Notes: generated by a model from the letters alone, not told the origin. 64,000 nt of DNA from Myxococcales bacterium (GCA_020431405.1 JAGQIK010000512.1:1-64000), one strand, 5' to 3'. Numbered from the stretch's first letter, positions 37,123 to 46,043 are shown. Translations and numbers: made by a program.

Positions 37123-38052
37123 TCAGACCTTCTGCACTTCGTCCGACGAGAGCTTCACGGGCATAGACCCGAGCATCACCTTGAGCCCGCCCTTGGGGTC
37201 GATCGACTGAACCACGCCGACCTTGCCGGCGAACAGCCCGGCCAGCACGCGAACGCGGTCGTTCTTCTGCAGGCCCTTCTGCTTCTTCTTGGCCTTGTTC
37301 TCGCGCAGCGTCTCGCTCATCGAGAGGCAGTCGTTGTCGCGGCTCCAGGCGATCTCGTGCATCACGGGCAGCAGCGCGCGCATCAGCTCGGCCACGCGCT
37401 CGGCGAACTGCGCCTCGGCGAGCTGCGCGTCGTCGCGTGAAAACGTCGTGTGCACCGACAGCCAGCTGTCGGCTTCGCCGAGGTCGGCGGCGAGCTGCGT
37501 CAGCGCGGCCCCGTCGATGCCTGCCACGCTGACCTCGTCGTGTCCCGTCAGGCCGATGGTGAAGCCTGCGGGCAGCTCGGCGAGGCGCGCGGCGAGCCGC
37601 TCGCGCTGATTGTGGTCCGCGAGCTTGCGCACGAGGTTTTCGCGGTCGACCGCGGCGTTGCTGTGCAGCTTGAGGCCGATCTCGACCTGATCGCAGTCGA
37701 TGCGCACGCCGAGGAAGACGTGCTGGCGCAGGGGAGAGGGATCCTCGATCAGCGAGGCCATCGAGCGGCCGCGGCTGTTGATGCCATCCAGCTCGGCGCG
37801 CGCGGCGGCGTTGCGCGAGAAAAACAGGTACTGGCACTCGACTTTGTGCTGATTCCAGAGGGCAGGGCTCTCGTTGCTCAGCTCGAGCTCGAGCAGCGAG
37901 CCGTCGCTGGCGAGCATCTCGGGCGCGAAGGTGCGCCCCAGCTGCGAGAGCTTCTGTTTGACCTGCAGCCGCTCGAGGTTGAAGACGCGGCTCTGCCACT
38001 TCTGCGGCTGGTAGGCGTCGAAGTCGGCGCCGCTGAAACCTGGGAATGTCAC
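37123..38052 (-). CDS. KOW-motif protein of unknown function
   Basis: The 309-residue protein is cytoplasmic by composition. The N-terminal 250 residues have no family I can name: FDAYQPQKWQSRVFNLERLQVKQKL, LFFSRNAAARAELD and long helices with DSWLSVHTTFSRDDA. The last 50 residues form a KOW/SH3-like beta barrel (NDRVRVLAGLFAGKVGVVQSIDPKGGLKVMLG). KOW domains usually bind RNA or ribosomes, so translation or transcription control is a guess. The spacing to the acidic protein upstream (22 bases) suggests one operon. Confidence 0.75.
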   Translation of the reverse strand: MTFPGFSGADFDAYQPQKWQSRVFNLERLQVKQKLSQLGRTFAPEMLASDGSLLELELSNESPALWNQHKVECQYLFFSRNAAARAELDGINSRGRSMASLIEDPSPLRQHVFLGVRIDCDQVEIGLKLHSNAAVDRENLVRKLADHNQRERLAARLAELPAGFTIGLTGHDEVSVAGIDGAALTQLAADLGEADSWLSVHTTFSRDDAQLAEAQFAERVAELMRALLPVMHEIAWSRDNDCLSMSETLRENKAKKKQKGLQKNDRVRVLAGLFAGKVGVVQSIDPKGGLKVMLGSMPVKLSSDEVQKV

Positions 38053-38074
38053 GCGGGATCAGCCGCAGTTACGC

Positions 38075-38590
38075 TTAGGCTTCGCCTTCGCGGTGCTCTT
38101 CGGCGGCCTGCAAGTTGACGTCGTAGCCAGGCGCGGTGGGATCGCCGTGAGCCTCGCCCTCGGCTGGGATGATCGTGGGGACGTCGCCGATGCCATCGTT
38201 GCTACCCGCGGCGTGCTCGGGCACCAGCTCGGTGGGCCGCTGCGTCAGCGCGTCGGCGTCCATCGCCGCCTGCTCGTCGATGTCGACCTCTACCGAGCGC
38301 GGCGTCTCGTCATACGCCTCGTCCTGCGCCTCGATCTCGTGAACATCATCGAGGTCCTCGCTGAGCTCGTCGGCGTCGACGACGTCGGCCTCGTCGTAGC
38401 CCGCGTGATCCAGCACATGGTCGGCGTAGGCCTCGGAGCCGTATTCGTGTCCGGCGACCGCCGCGGCAGCCATATCGACGTCACCGCCGACAGCGGCGCC
38501 GTCAGCCTCGAGCGCATCCATCTCGGCTTCGTTACGGCGCAGCGCTGCCCAGCGCTCGAGCGCCTGGCATAGCTCATCGTAAGGGATCAT
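38075..38590 (-). CDS. Acidic protein of unknown function
   Basis: The 171-residue protein starts at ATG 38590 with GGAGG five bases upstream. The first 30 residues form a helix (YDELCQALERWAALRRNEAEMDALE). The rest is highly acidic and low in hydrophobic residues (DEADVVDADELSEDLDDVHEIEAQDEAYDET positions about 65-95), so it is probably disordered. The start at 38656 would add a segment encoded before the ribosome site. It precedes the KOW gene and may be its partner. No family recognised. Confidence 0.72.
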   Translation of the reverse strand: MIPYDELCQALERWAALRRNEAEMDALEADGAAVGGDVDMAAAAVAGHEYGSEAYADHVLDHAGYDEADVVDADELSEDLDDVHEIEAQDEAYDETPRSVEVDIDEQAAMDADALTQRPTELVPEHAAGSNDGIGDVPTIIPAEGEAHGDPTAPGYDVNLQAAEEHREGEA

Positions 38591-38698
38591 CGCGCCTCCG
38601 CATCGCAACGCGCCGTCCTTCGCGGCACGACTGCGAGTTCCCGCAAGGGTACCCACAAACGCAGTGAAATGTCACGCCTTCCGCGTGCGTTTTCTAGT

Positions 38699-39253
38699 CT
38701 AGCTGTCGAGGATAGCGAAGGCCCAGCGCTTGCGTTTCCCGCGCCTCAGGATCTCGACCACCAGCACTTTGGCGGTCGCCAGGCGCTGCCACACGCCGAT
38801 GAATTGCCCCGGCCGCTCCACCGACTGTCCGTTGATGCGCAGCACCACGTCGCCGCGCTGCAGCGCGCCCGGCCCGCGGTAGCCGAGCACCCGCCAGCCG
38901 AAGAAACGCCCGCGACGAAACGCTGGCCGCACGTCGATGAGGCCGATGAAGTTGTTGGCGCCGCGCTTGAGCAGCTTGTCGAGCTCGCTGCGCTTGATGC
39001 CGAGGTGGCCCTCGGCGGTGCGCGCGGCCGAGATCGTGGGCGTGACGTCGTTTTCGCCCTTGTCCTTGCTCGCCGGCTCGGGGCTCACCGGCTGGCCCGT
39101 GGGCGGCACGGTGCTGCGATCCTGCGCCGATGGGGCAGACACATCGGGGTCCGCTGCGCTCTGCGGCGGCGGCGTCGAGCGCGCGCAGCCAGCGAGGGCA
39201 AGAGTCAGCGCCAAGGCGAGGAGGGCGACGAGTTGTCTGCGGTTGGAGGTCAC
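38699..39253 (-). CDS. PDZ-domain lipoprotein (GspC-like C-terminal domain)
   Basis: The 184-residue protein starts at GTG 39253, which overlaps the tmk stop as GTGA. It has a lipoprotein signal (LALALTLALAGC) and a Ser/Pro/Asp linker. One PDZ-like domain follows, with IKRSELDKLLKRGANNFIGLIDVRPAFRRGRFFGWRVLGYRG and then LQRGDVVLRINGQSVERP. This arrangement is that of the C-terminal region of type II secretion GspC, but no other secretion gene is near. It may be a periplasmic scaffold or a stand-alone PDZ lipoprotein. Confidence 0.8.
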   Translation of the reverse strand: MTSNRRQLVALLALALTLALAGCARSTPPPQSAADPDVSAPSAQDRSTVPPTGQPVSPEPASKDKGENDVTPTISAARTAEGHLGIKRSELDKLLKRGANNFIGLIDVRPAFRRGRFFGWRVLGYRGPGALQRGDVVLRINGQSVERPGQFIGVWQRLATAKVLVVEILRRGKRKRWAFAILDS

Positions 39254-39987
39254 GACGAAGCTCCTGATGCGAGATAGCGCGCACCGCGCTCGGCGGCGAA
39301 CGCACGATAAACGGACCAGATGGCGGCCGCCACGTCGGGCACGGGACGCTCGCCATCGATCAGACAGATCTCCAGCGGCGCGCCGCGCGCTCCACGACGC
39401 GCCTCGCGCGCTCGCCGCGCGCCCGCCGGCTCGACGACGAACGTGCCGCTGGCGGGGTCGTTGCCAAACAACACGTCGTAGTTGGCGCCGACGCGGCGCA
39501 GCGTCTCGAGCTTGTCGAAGCGCTCGGGGGCGTCGCCGCGGGCGCTGATGCGAGCCATCGCCACGTCCGGCGAGACGCGCAGAAACAGCACCAGGTGCGG
39601 CTCGGGCGCGCGCGCGTTGATCTCGCGCACCCACTCGAGGCCGCCACGCTCGCCGTCGCCCACGTCGTCGCTCTGATAGGCCAGCGACGAATAGACCGAG
39701 CGGTCGCTGACGACCACCTCGTCGCGAGCGAGCGCAGCGGCGACCACGCGCTCGGCGTGATCGAGGCGATCGGCCGCGTAAAGCAGCGCCAGCGCGTCGG
39801 CGCGCGCGCGCTGCGAGCCGCGCAGCACGTCGCGCACCATGGTTCCGATGGGGCCATCGCTCGGCTCGAAGGTGCGTGTACAGGCCACACCCGCACGCTC
39901 GAGCGCCTCGCAGAGCAGCTGCGCTTGGGTCGTGGTGCCCGCGCCGTCGAGCCCTTCGAGGGCGACGTAGGGCGCGGAGCCGCTCAT
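39250..39987 (-). CDS. tmk: dTMP kinase with a P-loop Lys-to-Thr change
   Basis: The 245-residue protein has the order of thymidylate kinase motifs. The P-loop segment is LEGLDGAGTTTQ, the dTMP site is TFEPSDGPIGTMVRDVL, and the DR(S/Y) motif is VVSDRSVYSSLAYQ. NARAPEPHLVLFLRVSP follows. The P-loop Lys (usually GKTT) is Thr18 here. The protein is about 35 residues longer than typical and has an Arg/Ala-rich stretch. The ATG start overlaps the upstream stop as ATGA, and the stop overlaps the next gene as GTGA. The catalytic effect of the Lys change is unclear; I recall similar P-loops in related lineages, but cannot verify it here. Confidence 0.9.
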   Translation of the reverse strand: MSGSAPYVALEGLDGAGTTTQAQLLCEALERAGVACTRTFEPSDGPIGTMVRDVLRGSQRARADALALLYAADRLDHAERVVAAALARDEVVVSDRSVYSSLAYQSDDVGDGERGGLEWVREINARAPEPHLVLFLRVSPDVAMARISARGDAPERFDKLETLRRVGANYDVLFGNDPASGTFVVEPAGARRAREARRGARGAPLEICLIDGERPVPDVAAAIWSVYRAFAAERGARYLASGASS

Positions 39988-41630
39988 TTCGCCGGCCGCG
40001 AAGGGGTCTTGCGCGGCGCGGGCGTTTGCCGTGGACCGCGGCGCGTTCTCAGGTGGCGGCGCGCCAAGAGCAGCACCACGATGAACAGACCGAGGCCGCC
40101 GGCGCTGGCGTAGACCGCCACGCCGCGCCGCTCGCGCCCCTTGGCCACCGCGTCGATGACGTCCTGCGCGCGCGGCACCTTGGGCCACAGAGACAGCGCG
40201 CGTCGCAGCTCGGGCGTGGGGTCGATGTACTGCGAGCCGCCAAGCGTCTCGGCCACGAGGCGGATCGCGCGTGCGCGATCGCGCGTGGCACGGCGCGCTT
40301 TGTCGTCGTTGCCCGGCGCAGCCGAGAGCAGATACAAGGCCTTGGTCGCGAAGCGCGCCGCCTTGGCGAGATCAGCGCGGGCGAGCTGCTCGCCGGCCTC
40401 GGCGACAAACGTCTCGGCCATCAGCGCGCGCTGTGGATGCTCGGGATCGATAGCCAGCAGGCGGTCGAACGCGGCGATGGCGGCGTCGCGCTTGCCGGCG
40501 CGGGCGAGGGCGTCGGCCTGGCGGTAGGCTGCGGCGCGACGGCTCGCGCGGCGTTGATCGTAGAGCGCGAAGAGGCGCTCGGCGATGGTGCGCGGCTCGA
40601 CCTCGGCGACGAGCGCCTTACGCACGTGCTCGAGCTTCTGCCCGGCGCGCGCGCCGCCAGCGCGCGTTAGCTCGTGCGCGAGCGCGTCGGCGAGCGCGTG
40701 CCGCGCGAGCTGCCGGTACGTTAGATAGAGCGAGCGGCTGCGCTCGGTCGTGCGCCCGCCGGTGAGCCGAAGCTTGCGCTTCTTGGCGCGCGGGGCGCGA
40801 CCGCTAACATACCGCAGCGCCGCCCAGCGCGCTGCGCGACGCACCTCGACGCTCTTGTGATCGGTGTGAGCGACGACCGCGTTGACGGCGACGCTCGAGC
40901 GCACCTCGCCGTAGGCGTGCAGCAGCTCGGCCTTGCCGACGTTGGTCGCGTGCTTGAGCGCCAGCTCGGGACGCGCGCGGTTGATACGGTCGAGCTGGTA
41001 GGCGGCGTAGCGTTTCATCTTGAAGGCCAGCTCGTCGCGCAGCTCGCGCGCGCGCACCAGCGCCGGCACCGCCGAGTCGCCCATGGCGCGGATCAGACGG
41101 CCGCACTCGTCGCGAAACGCGCCCTCGTGGCGATAGGCGAAGCGCAGCAGCGAGATCGCTGCCTCGGAGCGGCGCGTGGCGGCGAGCCCGCGCATCAAGG
41201 CCACCGAAACGCGCGCCTCGCGCAGCGCCGGCGACGAGCGGCCTTCGTAGGTCAAAAGCCCGGTCAGCCAGTCGACCTTCTTCTTCGGGGGCGGACCAAA
41301 ACGGCCGTGTCGGTTGGGAACGTGCGCCCCGATGCGGCGCAGCACGTAGCGATAGTCGCGCGGCGCCACGCGCGTGCGGCGGTGCAACCGGCGGTGCAGC
41401 AGCGGCGCGTCGGCGGCGGTGGCTTCGAGCAGCGCCTTGGCCGCCTCGAGCCGCGCCTCGAGCTTGTCGCTCTTGAGGCGCCCGATCAGCGCGTCGAGCG
41501 CCTTGTCGTCGAAGCGGCGCTGCTCGCCCGCGAACGGCGAATCATCGGACGCGCGCTTGGATCGCGCCGCCAACGCCGGCGGCGGCGACAGCAGCAGGAC
41601 CCAAAAAAGCGCATGCAGTGCTCGCCACAT
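39984..41630 (-). CDS. Secreted HEAT/TPR-type protein with C-terminal membrane helix
   Basis: With the ATG at 41630 the protein has 548 residues and a signal peptide (ALFWVLLLSPPPALAARSK). GTG 41669 would add 13 residues. The mature part is helical: HEAT-like pairs occur early (SVALMRGLAATRRSEAAISLLRFAY, AVVAHTDHKSVEVRRAARWAALRYV). TPR-like pairs come later (ADALARAGKRDAAIAAFDRLLAIDPEHPQRALMAETFV). A membrane helix (GVAVYASAGGLGLFIVVLLLA) and a basic tail close the protein, so the bulk is periplasmic. It is the first gene of the operon with tmk and the PDZ lipoprotein, joined by overlaps. Function unknown. Confidence 0.82.
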   Translation of the reverse strand: MWRALHALFWVLLLSPPPALAARSKRASDDSPFAGEQRRFDDKALDALIGRLKSDKLEARLEAAKALLEATAADAPLLHRRLHRRTRVAPRDYRYVLRRIGAHVPNRHGRFGPPPKKKVDWLTGLLTYEGRSSPALREARVSVALMRGLAATRRSEAAISLLRFAYRHEGAFRDECGRLIRAMGDSAVPALVRARELRDELAFKMKRYAAYQLDRINRARPELALKHATNVGKAELLHAYGEVRSSVAVNAVVAHTDHKSVEVRRAARWAALRYVSGRAPRAKKRKLRLTGGRTTERSRSLYLTYRQLARHALADALAHELTRAGGARAGQKLEHVRKALVAEVEPRTIAERLFALYDQRRASRRAAAYRQADALARAGKRDAAIAAFDRLLAIDPEHPQRALMAETFVAEAGEQLARADLAKAARFATKALYLLSAAPGNDDKARRATRDRARAIRLVAETLGGSQYIDPTPELRRALSLWPKVPRAQDVIDAVAKGRERRGVAVYASAGGLGLFIVVLLLARRHLRTRRGPRQTPAPRKTPSRPAK

Positions 41631-41678
41631 AGACTGCTCTAGTAACAAGCGAAAGCGCGCTCTGTCCACTTTCTAGGG

Positions 41679-42071
41679 CTAGTGCAGCTGGGCTTCGATC
41701 TTCTCGAGGGTCGCCTCGAGCAGCTCGCGGTCACCGTCCTCGAAGGCGGCGAAGCGGATGCCGGCGCCGCGCACTTGGCGCGGGCGCTTGTCGGCGTAGT
41801 AGTTGAACACGTAGTGGTTCTTGACGATGCCCCAGGCGGCGATGCGCGCGCCGCCAGGCGTGACGAACCACACGCGCACGTGCGTACCGATGGCCGGCGG
41901 CTCGCGCAGCTCCACGCACAACCCGCCGCACGAGACGTTGCGGGCGATACAGCGCTGTGTGCCGTGGCCATGCACCTCGATCAGCACGGGCAGAACGGTT
42001 TCGAAACGCAGAAAGCTACGGCGCTCCGCGCTGCTCAGCGGCGACAGCGTGCGAGCCAGGCTTGTAGACAC
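41679..42071 (-). CDS. PilZ-domain protein
   Basis: The 130-residue single-domain protein has the cyclic-di-GMP motifs of PilZ: an Arg pair (ERRSFLRFE) and the Asn/Ser-x-x-Gly motif (ARNVSCGGLCVEL), here with Cys in the variable positions. The order of strands is normal through FAAFEDGDRELLEATLEKIE. It starts at GTG 42071 with GGAGG six bases upstream. The promoter region (42130-42165) holds a direct repeat TGTCTACAT/TGTCCTACAT. It probably acts as a c-di-GMP receptor; the partner is unknown. Confidence 0.88.
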   Translation of the reverse strand: MSTSLARTLSPLSSAERRSFLRFETVLPVLIEVHGHGTQRCIARNVSCGGLCVELREPPAIGTHVRVWFVTPGGARIAAWGIVKNHYVFNYYADKRPRQVRGAGIRFAAFEDGDRELLEATLEKIEAQLH

Positions 42072-42182
42072 AGGTTCCTCCGCAACAACGGGTTTGGGGC
42101 GTGTGCAGCGATCTTCCCCGGGCGCGCAGGTGAAGTCAATTTGTCTACATTGTCCTACATAAGCTGGCGTTGCTTCCTACCG

Positions 42183-42269
42183 ATGAAGAATGTGAAGGAG
42201 AAAGTCTCTTGGCTGTCAGCCTCACCCTTGCGAGCGGCGGTGCAGAGGTGGGATCGTGGAGCTACGTGA
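42183..42269 (+). CDS. Possible 28-codon leader ORF coupled to the carbonic anhydrase gene
   Basis: ATG 42183 opens a frame that reads MKNVKEKVSWLSASPLRAAV and then seven to eight more residues. Its TGA (42267-42269) overlaps the carbonic anhydrase GTG as GTGA. No ribosome site precedes it, so it may not be translated. If it is, it would couple translation or act as a regulatory leader. The composition (Lys/Ser/Trp-rich) differs from the window's average. Confidence 0.25.
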   Translation: MKNVKEKVSWLSASPLRAAVQRWDRGAT

Positions 42270-42781
42270 TCAAGACCTTCGAGGAGATGAGCCCGCAGAT
42301 CGCCGACGACGTTTTCGTCGCCGAGTCGGCGCTGGTGCTCGGTGACGTACACATCGGCGCGGGCTCGAGCGTCTGGTATGGCTGCGTGGTGCGGGGGGAC
42401 GTGTTCCACATCCGCATCGGCGCGCGCACCAACATTCAAGACCGCACCGTAATCCACGTCACCACCGACACGCACGCGACGCTCATCGGCGACGGCGTGA
42501 CCGTCGGCCACGGCGCGATCCTGCACGGCTGCCGCATCGCCGATGGCGTGCTGGTCGGGATGGCGGCCACGGTGCTCGACGATGTCGAGGTCGGCAGCGG
42601 CTCGGTGATCGCCGCCGGCGCGCTGCTGCCACCGGGCAAGAAATACCCCGAGCGCTCGCTGATCGTAGGCGCGCCCGCGCGCGTCGCGCGCCCGGTCAAA
42701 GAGGCCGAGCTCGCGTGGATCGCGCAGTCCGCCGACCGATACGTGCAGCTCGCCGAGCGGCACCGAAAGGCGTGGCGCTGA
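42266..42781 (+). CDS. Gamma-class carbonic anhydrase-like protein
   Basis: The 171-residue protein is a left-handed beta-helix of hexapeptide repeats. The start gives the classic family opening VIKTFEEMSPQIADDVFVAESALVLGDVHIG. It has the conserved SSVWYGCVVRGD and GARTNIQDRTVIHV. The zinc ligands are visible as the His in VIHV and the two in VGHGAILHGC. Length and motifs match bacterial YrdA/PaaY/CamH-type proteins, only some of which hydrate CO2. GTG 42266 was chosen over longer frames because GGAG lies five bases upstream. It is followed after 4 bases by a HEAT protein gene. Confidence 0.93.
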   Translation: MIKTFEEMSPQIADDVFVAESALVLGDVHIGAGSSVWYGCVVRGDVFHIRIGARTNIQDRTVIHVTTDTHATLIGDGVTVGHGAILHGCRIADGVLVGMAATVLDDVEVGSGSVIAAGALLPPGKKYPERSLIVGAPARVARPVKEAELAWIAQSADRYVQLAERHRKAWR

Positions 42782-42785
42782 TCGA

Positions 42786-43619
42786 ATGGCTGCGCTGCTC
42801 CGTCGCCTGATCGGGATCACGGTCCTCTCACTGCTCGCGCTAGCGCCTCGGGTCGCCGTCGCCGATTCGGTGGATCGCCTGATCAAGCTGCTGCGCACCG
42901 ACGAGAGCTACAAGGTGCGCCTCGCGGCCGCGCTGCGCCTGGGCAAGCTGCGCTCGCGCCGCGCGGTGCCCGCGCTGATCGCGGCGCTGCGCGACAGCGA
43001 ATACACCGTGCGCGGCATCGCCGCCGCGGCGCTCGGCAAGATCGGCGACACGCGCGCCGGCGGCCCGCTGCGCGCGATGCTCGCGCGCGAGAGCAACAGC
43101 TTCGCCAAGCGCATGGCGCAAAAGGCGCTCAGCTCGCTCGGTAGCAGCGGCCCCGGCTGCGCCACGCCGTCACCCGGCGCGAAGTACTTTCTGCTGCTCG
43201 GCAAGATCGCCAACAAGTCGGGCAAGGGCGGGCGGCAGCTGGCCGACCGCCTCGGTCGCGCTTTGCTGAGGCATTTTCGTTCCGTGCGCGGCGTCACGGT
43301 CTGCAGCATGGGCTCCAAACCGTCGGGCAGCCTGCTGCGTAAGCACCGCATGCGCGCCTTCGTGCTCGACGGCTCGATCCTGCAGCTGACGACGTCGCGC
43401 TCGGGCTCGCAGGTGCAGATTTCTTGCTCGATCAAGGTTTCCCTGGCCACCTATCCAGGAAACAGTTTGAAAGCGTTTTATTCGGGCGGGGCGAGCATGG
43501 CGGTCGGCGCGCGGGAGCTGACGCCGTCGAGCTCGAGCTCGCTGTTCGGCGAGTTGATCGCCGGCGCCGCGGCAGGCGCCAAGCAACAGATCGCCAACAG
43601 CTATTTGAGCCGGCAGTAG
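42786..43619 (+). CDS. Secreted HEAT-repeat protein
   Basis: The 277-residue protein has a signal peptide (LSLLALAPRVAVADS). Residues 28-105 form two or three HEAT repeats with the PBS-lyase style: SYKVRLAAALRLGKLRSRRAVPALIAALRDSEYTVRGIAAAALGKIGD. The C-terminal part is a beta domain with KYFLLLGKIANKSG, RAFVLDGSILQLTTSRSGSQVQISCSIKVSLAT and an Ala-rich helix. This later region resembles the curli-type or lipoprotein-assembly domain of outer-membrane factors, but I cannot assign a family. It lies in a run with the carbonic anhydrase and HAMP-type genes (10-base gap downstream). Confidence 0.83.
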   Translation: MAALLRRLIGITVLSLLALAPRVAVADSVDRLIKLLRTDESYKVRLAAALRLGKLRSRRAVPALIAALRDSEYTVRGIAAAALGKIGDTRAGGPLRAMLARESNSFAKRMAQKALSSLGSSGPGCATPSPGAKYFLLLGKIANKSGKGGRQLADRLGRALLRHFRSVRGVTVCSMGSKPSGSLLRKHRMRAFVLDGSILQLTTSRSGSQVQISCSIKVSLATYPGNSLKAFYSGGASMAVGARELTPSSSSSLFGELIAGAAAGAKQQIANSYLSRQ

Positions 43620-43629
43620 GAGCGAGGGC

Positions 43630-44370
43630 ATGGCCCACAAACGTAAACTTCGTAACTACCTGCTGAACCGCAAATACCAGCTGCGGTTCATGCTGATCAT
43701 GGTGCTCCTCACCTCCGTGCTGACCGCCGGCCTCGGCCACTTCTGGTACGCCGAGATGCGCACCACGTCGCGCATGCTCGAGGTCAAAGCCCTCGCCGAC
43801 ATGATGAGTGACGCCGAGGTCAAGAAGGTGCAGGAGAAGCTCCAGCGCGAGGATCGCAAGCGCCTGCTGCTGCTCGTCGGCTTCGGCGTGCTGCTGGCGT
43901 TGATCATCTCGGCCTACAGCATCATCTCGACGCACAAGGTCGCCGGGCCGCTGTTCAAGATGACGCGCCACATGCACGACATCGCCGACAACCGGCACTA
44001 CTCCTTATGGGGCTTACGCAAGGGCGATCAGCTGAAGGACTTCTTCGAAGACTTCAAGGCGATGTCCGACGCGCTGCGCGAGCGCATCAAGTACGAGGTC
44101 ACCGTCCTCGAGAAGGCCATCGACGAGATCAAAGCCAAGACCGGCGACGACGCCGACGAGGCGGTCAAAGCCCAGCTGCTCGCGCTGCGCACGCTCGTCG
44201 CCGAGAAGCTCGCCAGCCTCGAGCGCGCCAGCGACCAGACCGTCGAGCGCGCCGAGCCGCCGCCGGCGAGCCGCGCTGACCTGAAGGCGACGGACGCGGC
44301 GAAGAGCGACGACGGTGCGGACGGTGATGGCGACGGCGATAGCGGTAAGAAGAAGGACGACGACGCCTAG
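43630..44370 (+). CDS. Two-helix membrane protein with HAMP-like segment
   Basis: The 246-residue protein has two membrane helices (LRFMLIMVLLTSVLTAGLGHF and LLLLVGFGVLLALIISAYSII). Between them lies a helical loop of about 55 residues. Behind the second helix comes STHKVAGPLFKMTRHMHDIADNRHYSLWGLRKGDQLKDFFEDFKAMSDALRERI, a HAMP-like signal-conversion segment. The tail is a coiled coil with an acidic/Lys-rich end. No output domain follows, so it may modify another sensor. It is the last gene of the plus-strand run. A large inverted repeat follows the stop. Confidence 0.8.
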   Translation: MAHKRKLRNYLLNRKYQLRFMLIMVLLTSVLTAGLGHFWYAEMRTTSRMLEVKALADMMSDAEVKKVQEKLQREDRKRLLLLVGFGVLLALIISAYSIISTHKVAGPLFKMTRHMHDIADNRHYSLWGLRKGDQLKDFFEDFKAMSDALRERIKYEVTVLEKAIDEIKAKTGDDADEAVKAQLLALRTLVAEKLASLERASDQTVERAEPPPASRADLKATDAAKSDDGADGDGDGDSGKKKDDDA

Positions 44371-44396
44371 GCGCGTTGATGAATGCGCGAATGGCC

Positions 44397-44548
44397 AGTA
44401 ACGAGCTTCAATACATGAACGACGGAACAGGGAACGCGAACCTCGAATCGCCTAGAGGCTAGACCTGCGCGAAGCGCCGCAGCACGGCTACCAAGCGTTC
44501 GCAATTCGCGTTCTTTGTGCCGTCGTTCATGTATTCGGATTCGTTGCT
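44397..44548. repeat. Long imperfect inverted repeat between convergent genes
   Basis: The 31-base inner arms (44410-44440 and 44505-44535) match at 28 of 31 positions and share AATACATGAACGACGG. A weaker match extends outward about 13 bases on each side, starting at 44397 and ending at 44548. The 64-base loop holds a poorly matching stem extension. The element fills most of the 194 bases between the HAMP-type gene and der. It may be a transcript-end hairpin working in both directions or a MITE-type insertion. No target duplication is obvious and I see no coding part. Confidence 0.8.
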
Positions 44549-44564
44549 GCTCGTTCCCACCGTT

Positions 44565-46034
44565 TTAGCGCGAGCGCTTCTTGCGGCCGCCCTTCGTCGC
44601 CTTGCCCTTGCTCGTCTTACTCGTCTTCTTGCTCGCCTTGCCCTTGCTCTTGCTCGCCTTGCTCGCCTCGCCCTTGCCCTTGCGCGCTCTGAAGAACACG
44701 CGCACCGGCGCGCCTTCGAAGCCGAAGCGTTCGCGTAGCTTGCCCACCACGTAGCGCTTGTACGACTCGGGGACGCCTAGCGGATAGTTGGTGGAGACGA
44801 TGATCGTCGGCGGCTGCGCCTGCGGCTGCTGCGCGAAGTAGAAGCGCACCGCGTGGCCGCGGTGAGCTGGCGGCGGGTGGGCGAGGGCGATGTCCTCGAA
44901 GAAGCGGTTCAGCTCGGCGGTGGCGACGCGGCTGCTCCAGCTATCGTGTACGCGTCGCACCGCGGCGAGCAGCTTGTTGACGCCGGCACCGGTCTTCGCC
45001 GAGACGAGCAGGTGTGGCGCGAAGTCGGCGAAGGCGATGTGGTCCTGGCGCTGCTTTTTGATCGCCGCGTTGGCCGCCGCGCCGCGTTCGAGCAGGTCGG
45101 ACTTGTTGAGCACGATCAGCAGCGCGCGTCCGGCGTCGATCACGGCGCTGGCGATCTTGGCGTCCTGTACGCGCAGGCCCTCTTCGGCATCGACCACCAA
45201 GCACGCCACGTCGGCGTCGACCAGCGCGCGGCGCGCGAAGAGCACGGCGAGCTGCTCCATGGCCGGGCTCGAGCGGCGGCGGCGGCGGATGCCTGCCGTG
45301 TCGACGACGGTGATCGGGCCGCGCTGGGTCTCGATCACGGCGTTGACCGGATCGCGCGTGGTGCCCGGCACGTCGCTGACGATCGAGCGCTCGCTGCCGG
45401 TCAGGCGGTTGAGCAGCGCCGACTTGCCCGCGTTGGGGCGGCCGATGAGCGCGATGTTGAGGCCGGGGTTGGCATCGTCGGCGGACGCGCCCTCGTCGTC
45501 GCCGTCGGGCGGCGCCGGAAGCGCCTCTTCGATGGCGTCGAGCAGCGCGTCGAGGCCGAGGCCGTGGGCCGCCGAGATGCCGAACAGCTGCTCGGCGCCG
45601 AGCGCGTAGAACTCGTTGGCGAGCAGCTCCTGCTTGGGCCCGTCGACCTTGTTGACGGCGTGCAGCACGGGACGGTCAGCGATGCGCAGAAGCTCGGCCA
45701 CGCGCTGGTCGGCCGGCGTCAGGCCGGCGCGCGCGTCCCACACGGCGACGATCACGTCCGCCTCGGCCATCGCGAGGCGCGACTGCTCGGTGATCTGCGC
45801 CTCGAGACTCGGCTGTTTTTGCCCCTGCGGGATGTTGGCCGGCGCGTCCGGCTCGAGCCCGCCGGTGTCGATCAGATCGAAGGGGCGGTCGGCCACGGTC
45901 ACGCGCCCGTAGTGCCGATCGCGCGTCATGCCCGGCTCGTCGGCGACGAGCGCCGAGCGCGCGCGCACGAGCCGATTGAAGAGCGTGGACTTGCCGACGT
46001 TGGGGCGGCCGACGATGGCGACGAGCGGGAGCAC
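44565..46034 (-). CDS. der: Ribosome-assembly GTPase Der (EngA)
   Basis: The 489-residue protein has two tandem GTPase domains. The first has [28 protein letters not shown] and NKVD. The second has [31 protein letters not shown] and NKSD. A C-terminal KH-like domain ([43 protein letters not shown]) follows. The protein functions in 50S ribosome maturation. It has an added Lys/Ser/Ala tail of about 40 residues. It starts at GTG 46034, nine bases after the era stop. Confidence 0.97.
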   Translation of the reverse strand: MLPLVAIVGRPNVGKSTLFNRLVRARSALVADEPGMTRDRHYGRVTVADRPFDLIDTGGLEPDAPANIPQGQKQPSLEAQITEQSRLAMAEADVIVAVWDARAGLTPADQRVAELLRIADRPVLHAVNKVDGPKQELLANEFYALGAEQLFGISAAHGLGLDALLDAIEEALPAPPDGDDEGASADDANPGLNIALIGRPNAGKSALLNRLTGSERSIVSDVPGTTRDPVNAVIETQRGPITVVDTAGIRRRRRSSPAMEQLAVLFARRALVDADVACLVVDAEEGLRVQDAKIASAVIDAGRALLIVLNKSDLLERGAAANAAIKKQRQDHIAFADFAPHLLVSAKTGAGVNKLLAAVRRVHDSWSSRVATAELNRFFEDIALAHPPPAHRGHAVRFYFAQQPQAQPPTIIVSTNYPLGVPESYKRYVVGKLRERFGFEGAPVRVFFRARKGKGEASKASKSKGKASKKTSKTSKGKATKGGRKKRSR

Positions 46035-46043
46035 GGGCAGGTC

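Noticed and set aside
38660-38700. CACGC-CTTCC-GCGTG followed by CGTTTTC as a plus-strand terminator
   Set aside because: Only a 5-bp stem and no plus-strand gene ends there.
42130-42165. Direct repeat TGTCTACAT/TGTCCTACAT as a defined operator
   Set aside because: Only two imperfect copies, no known motif; kept as a remark under the PilZ gene.
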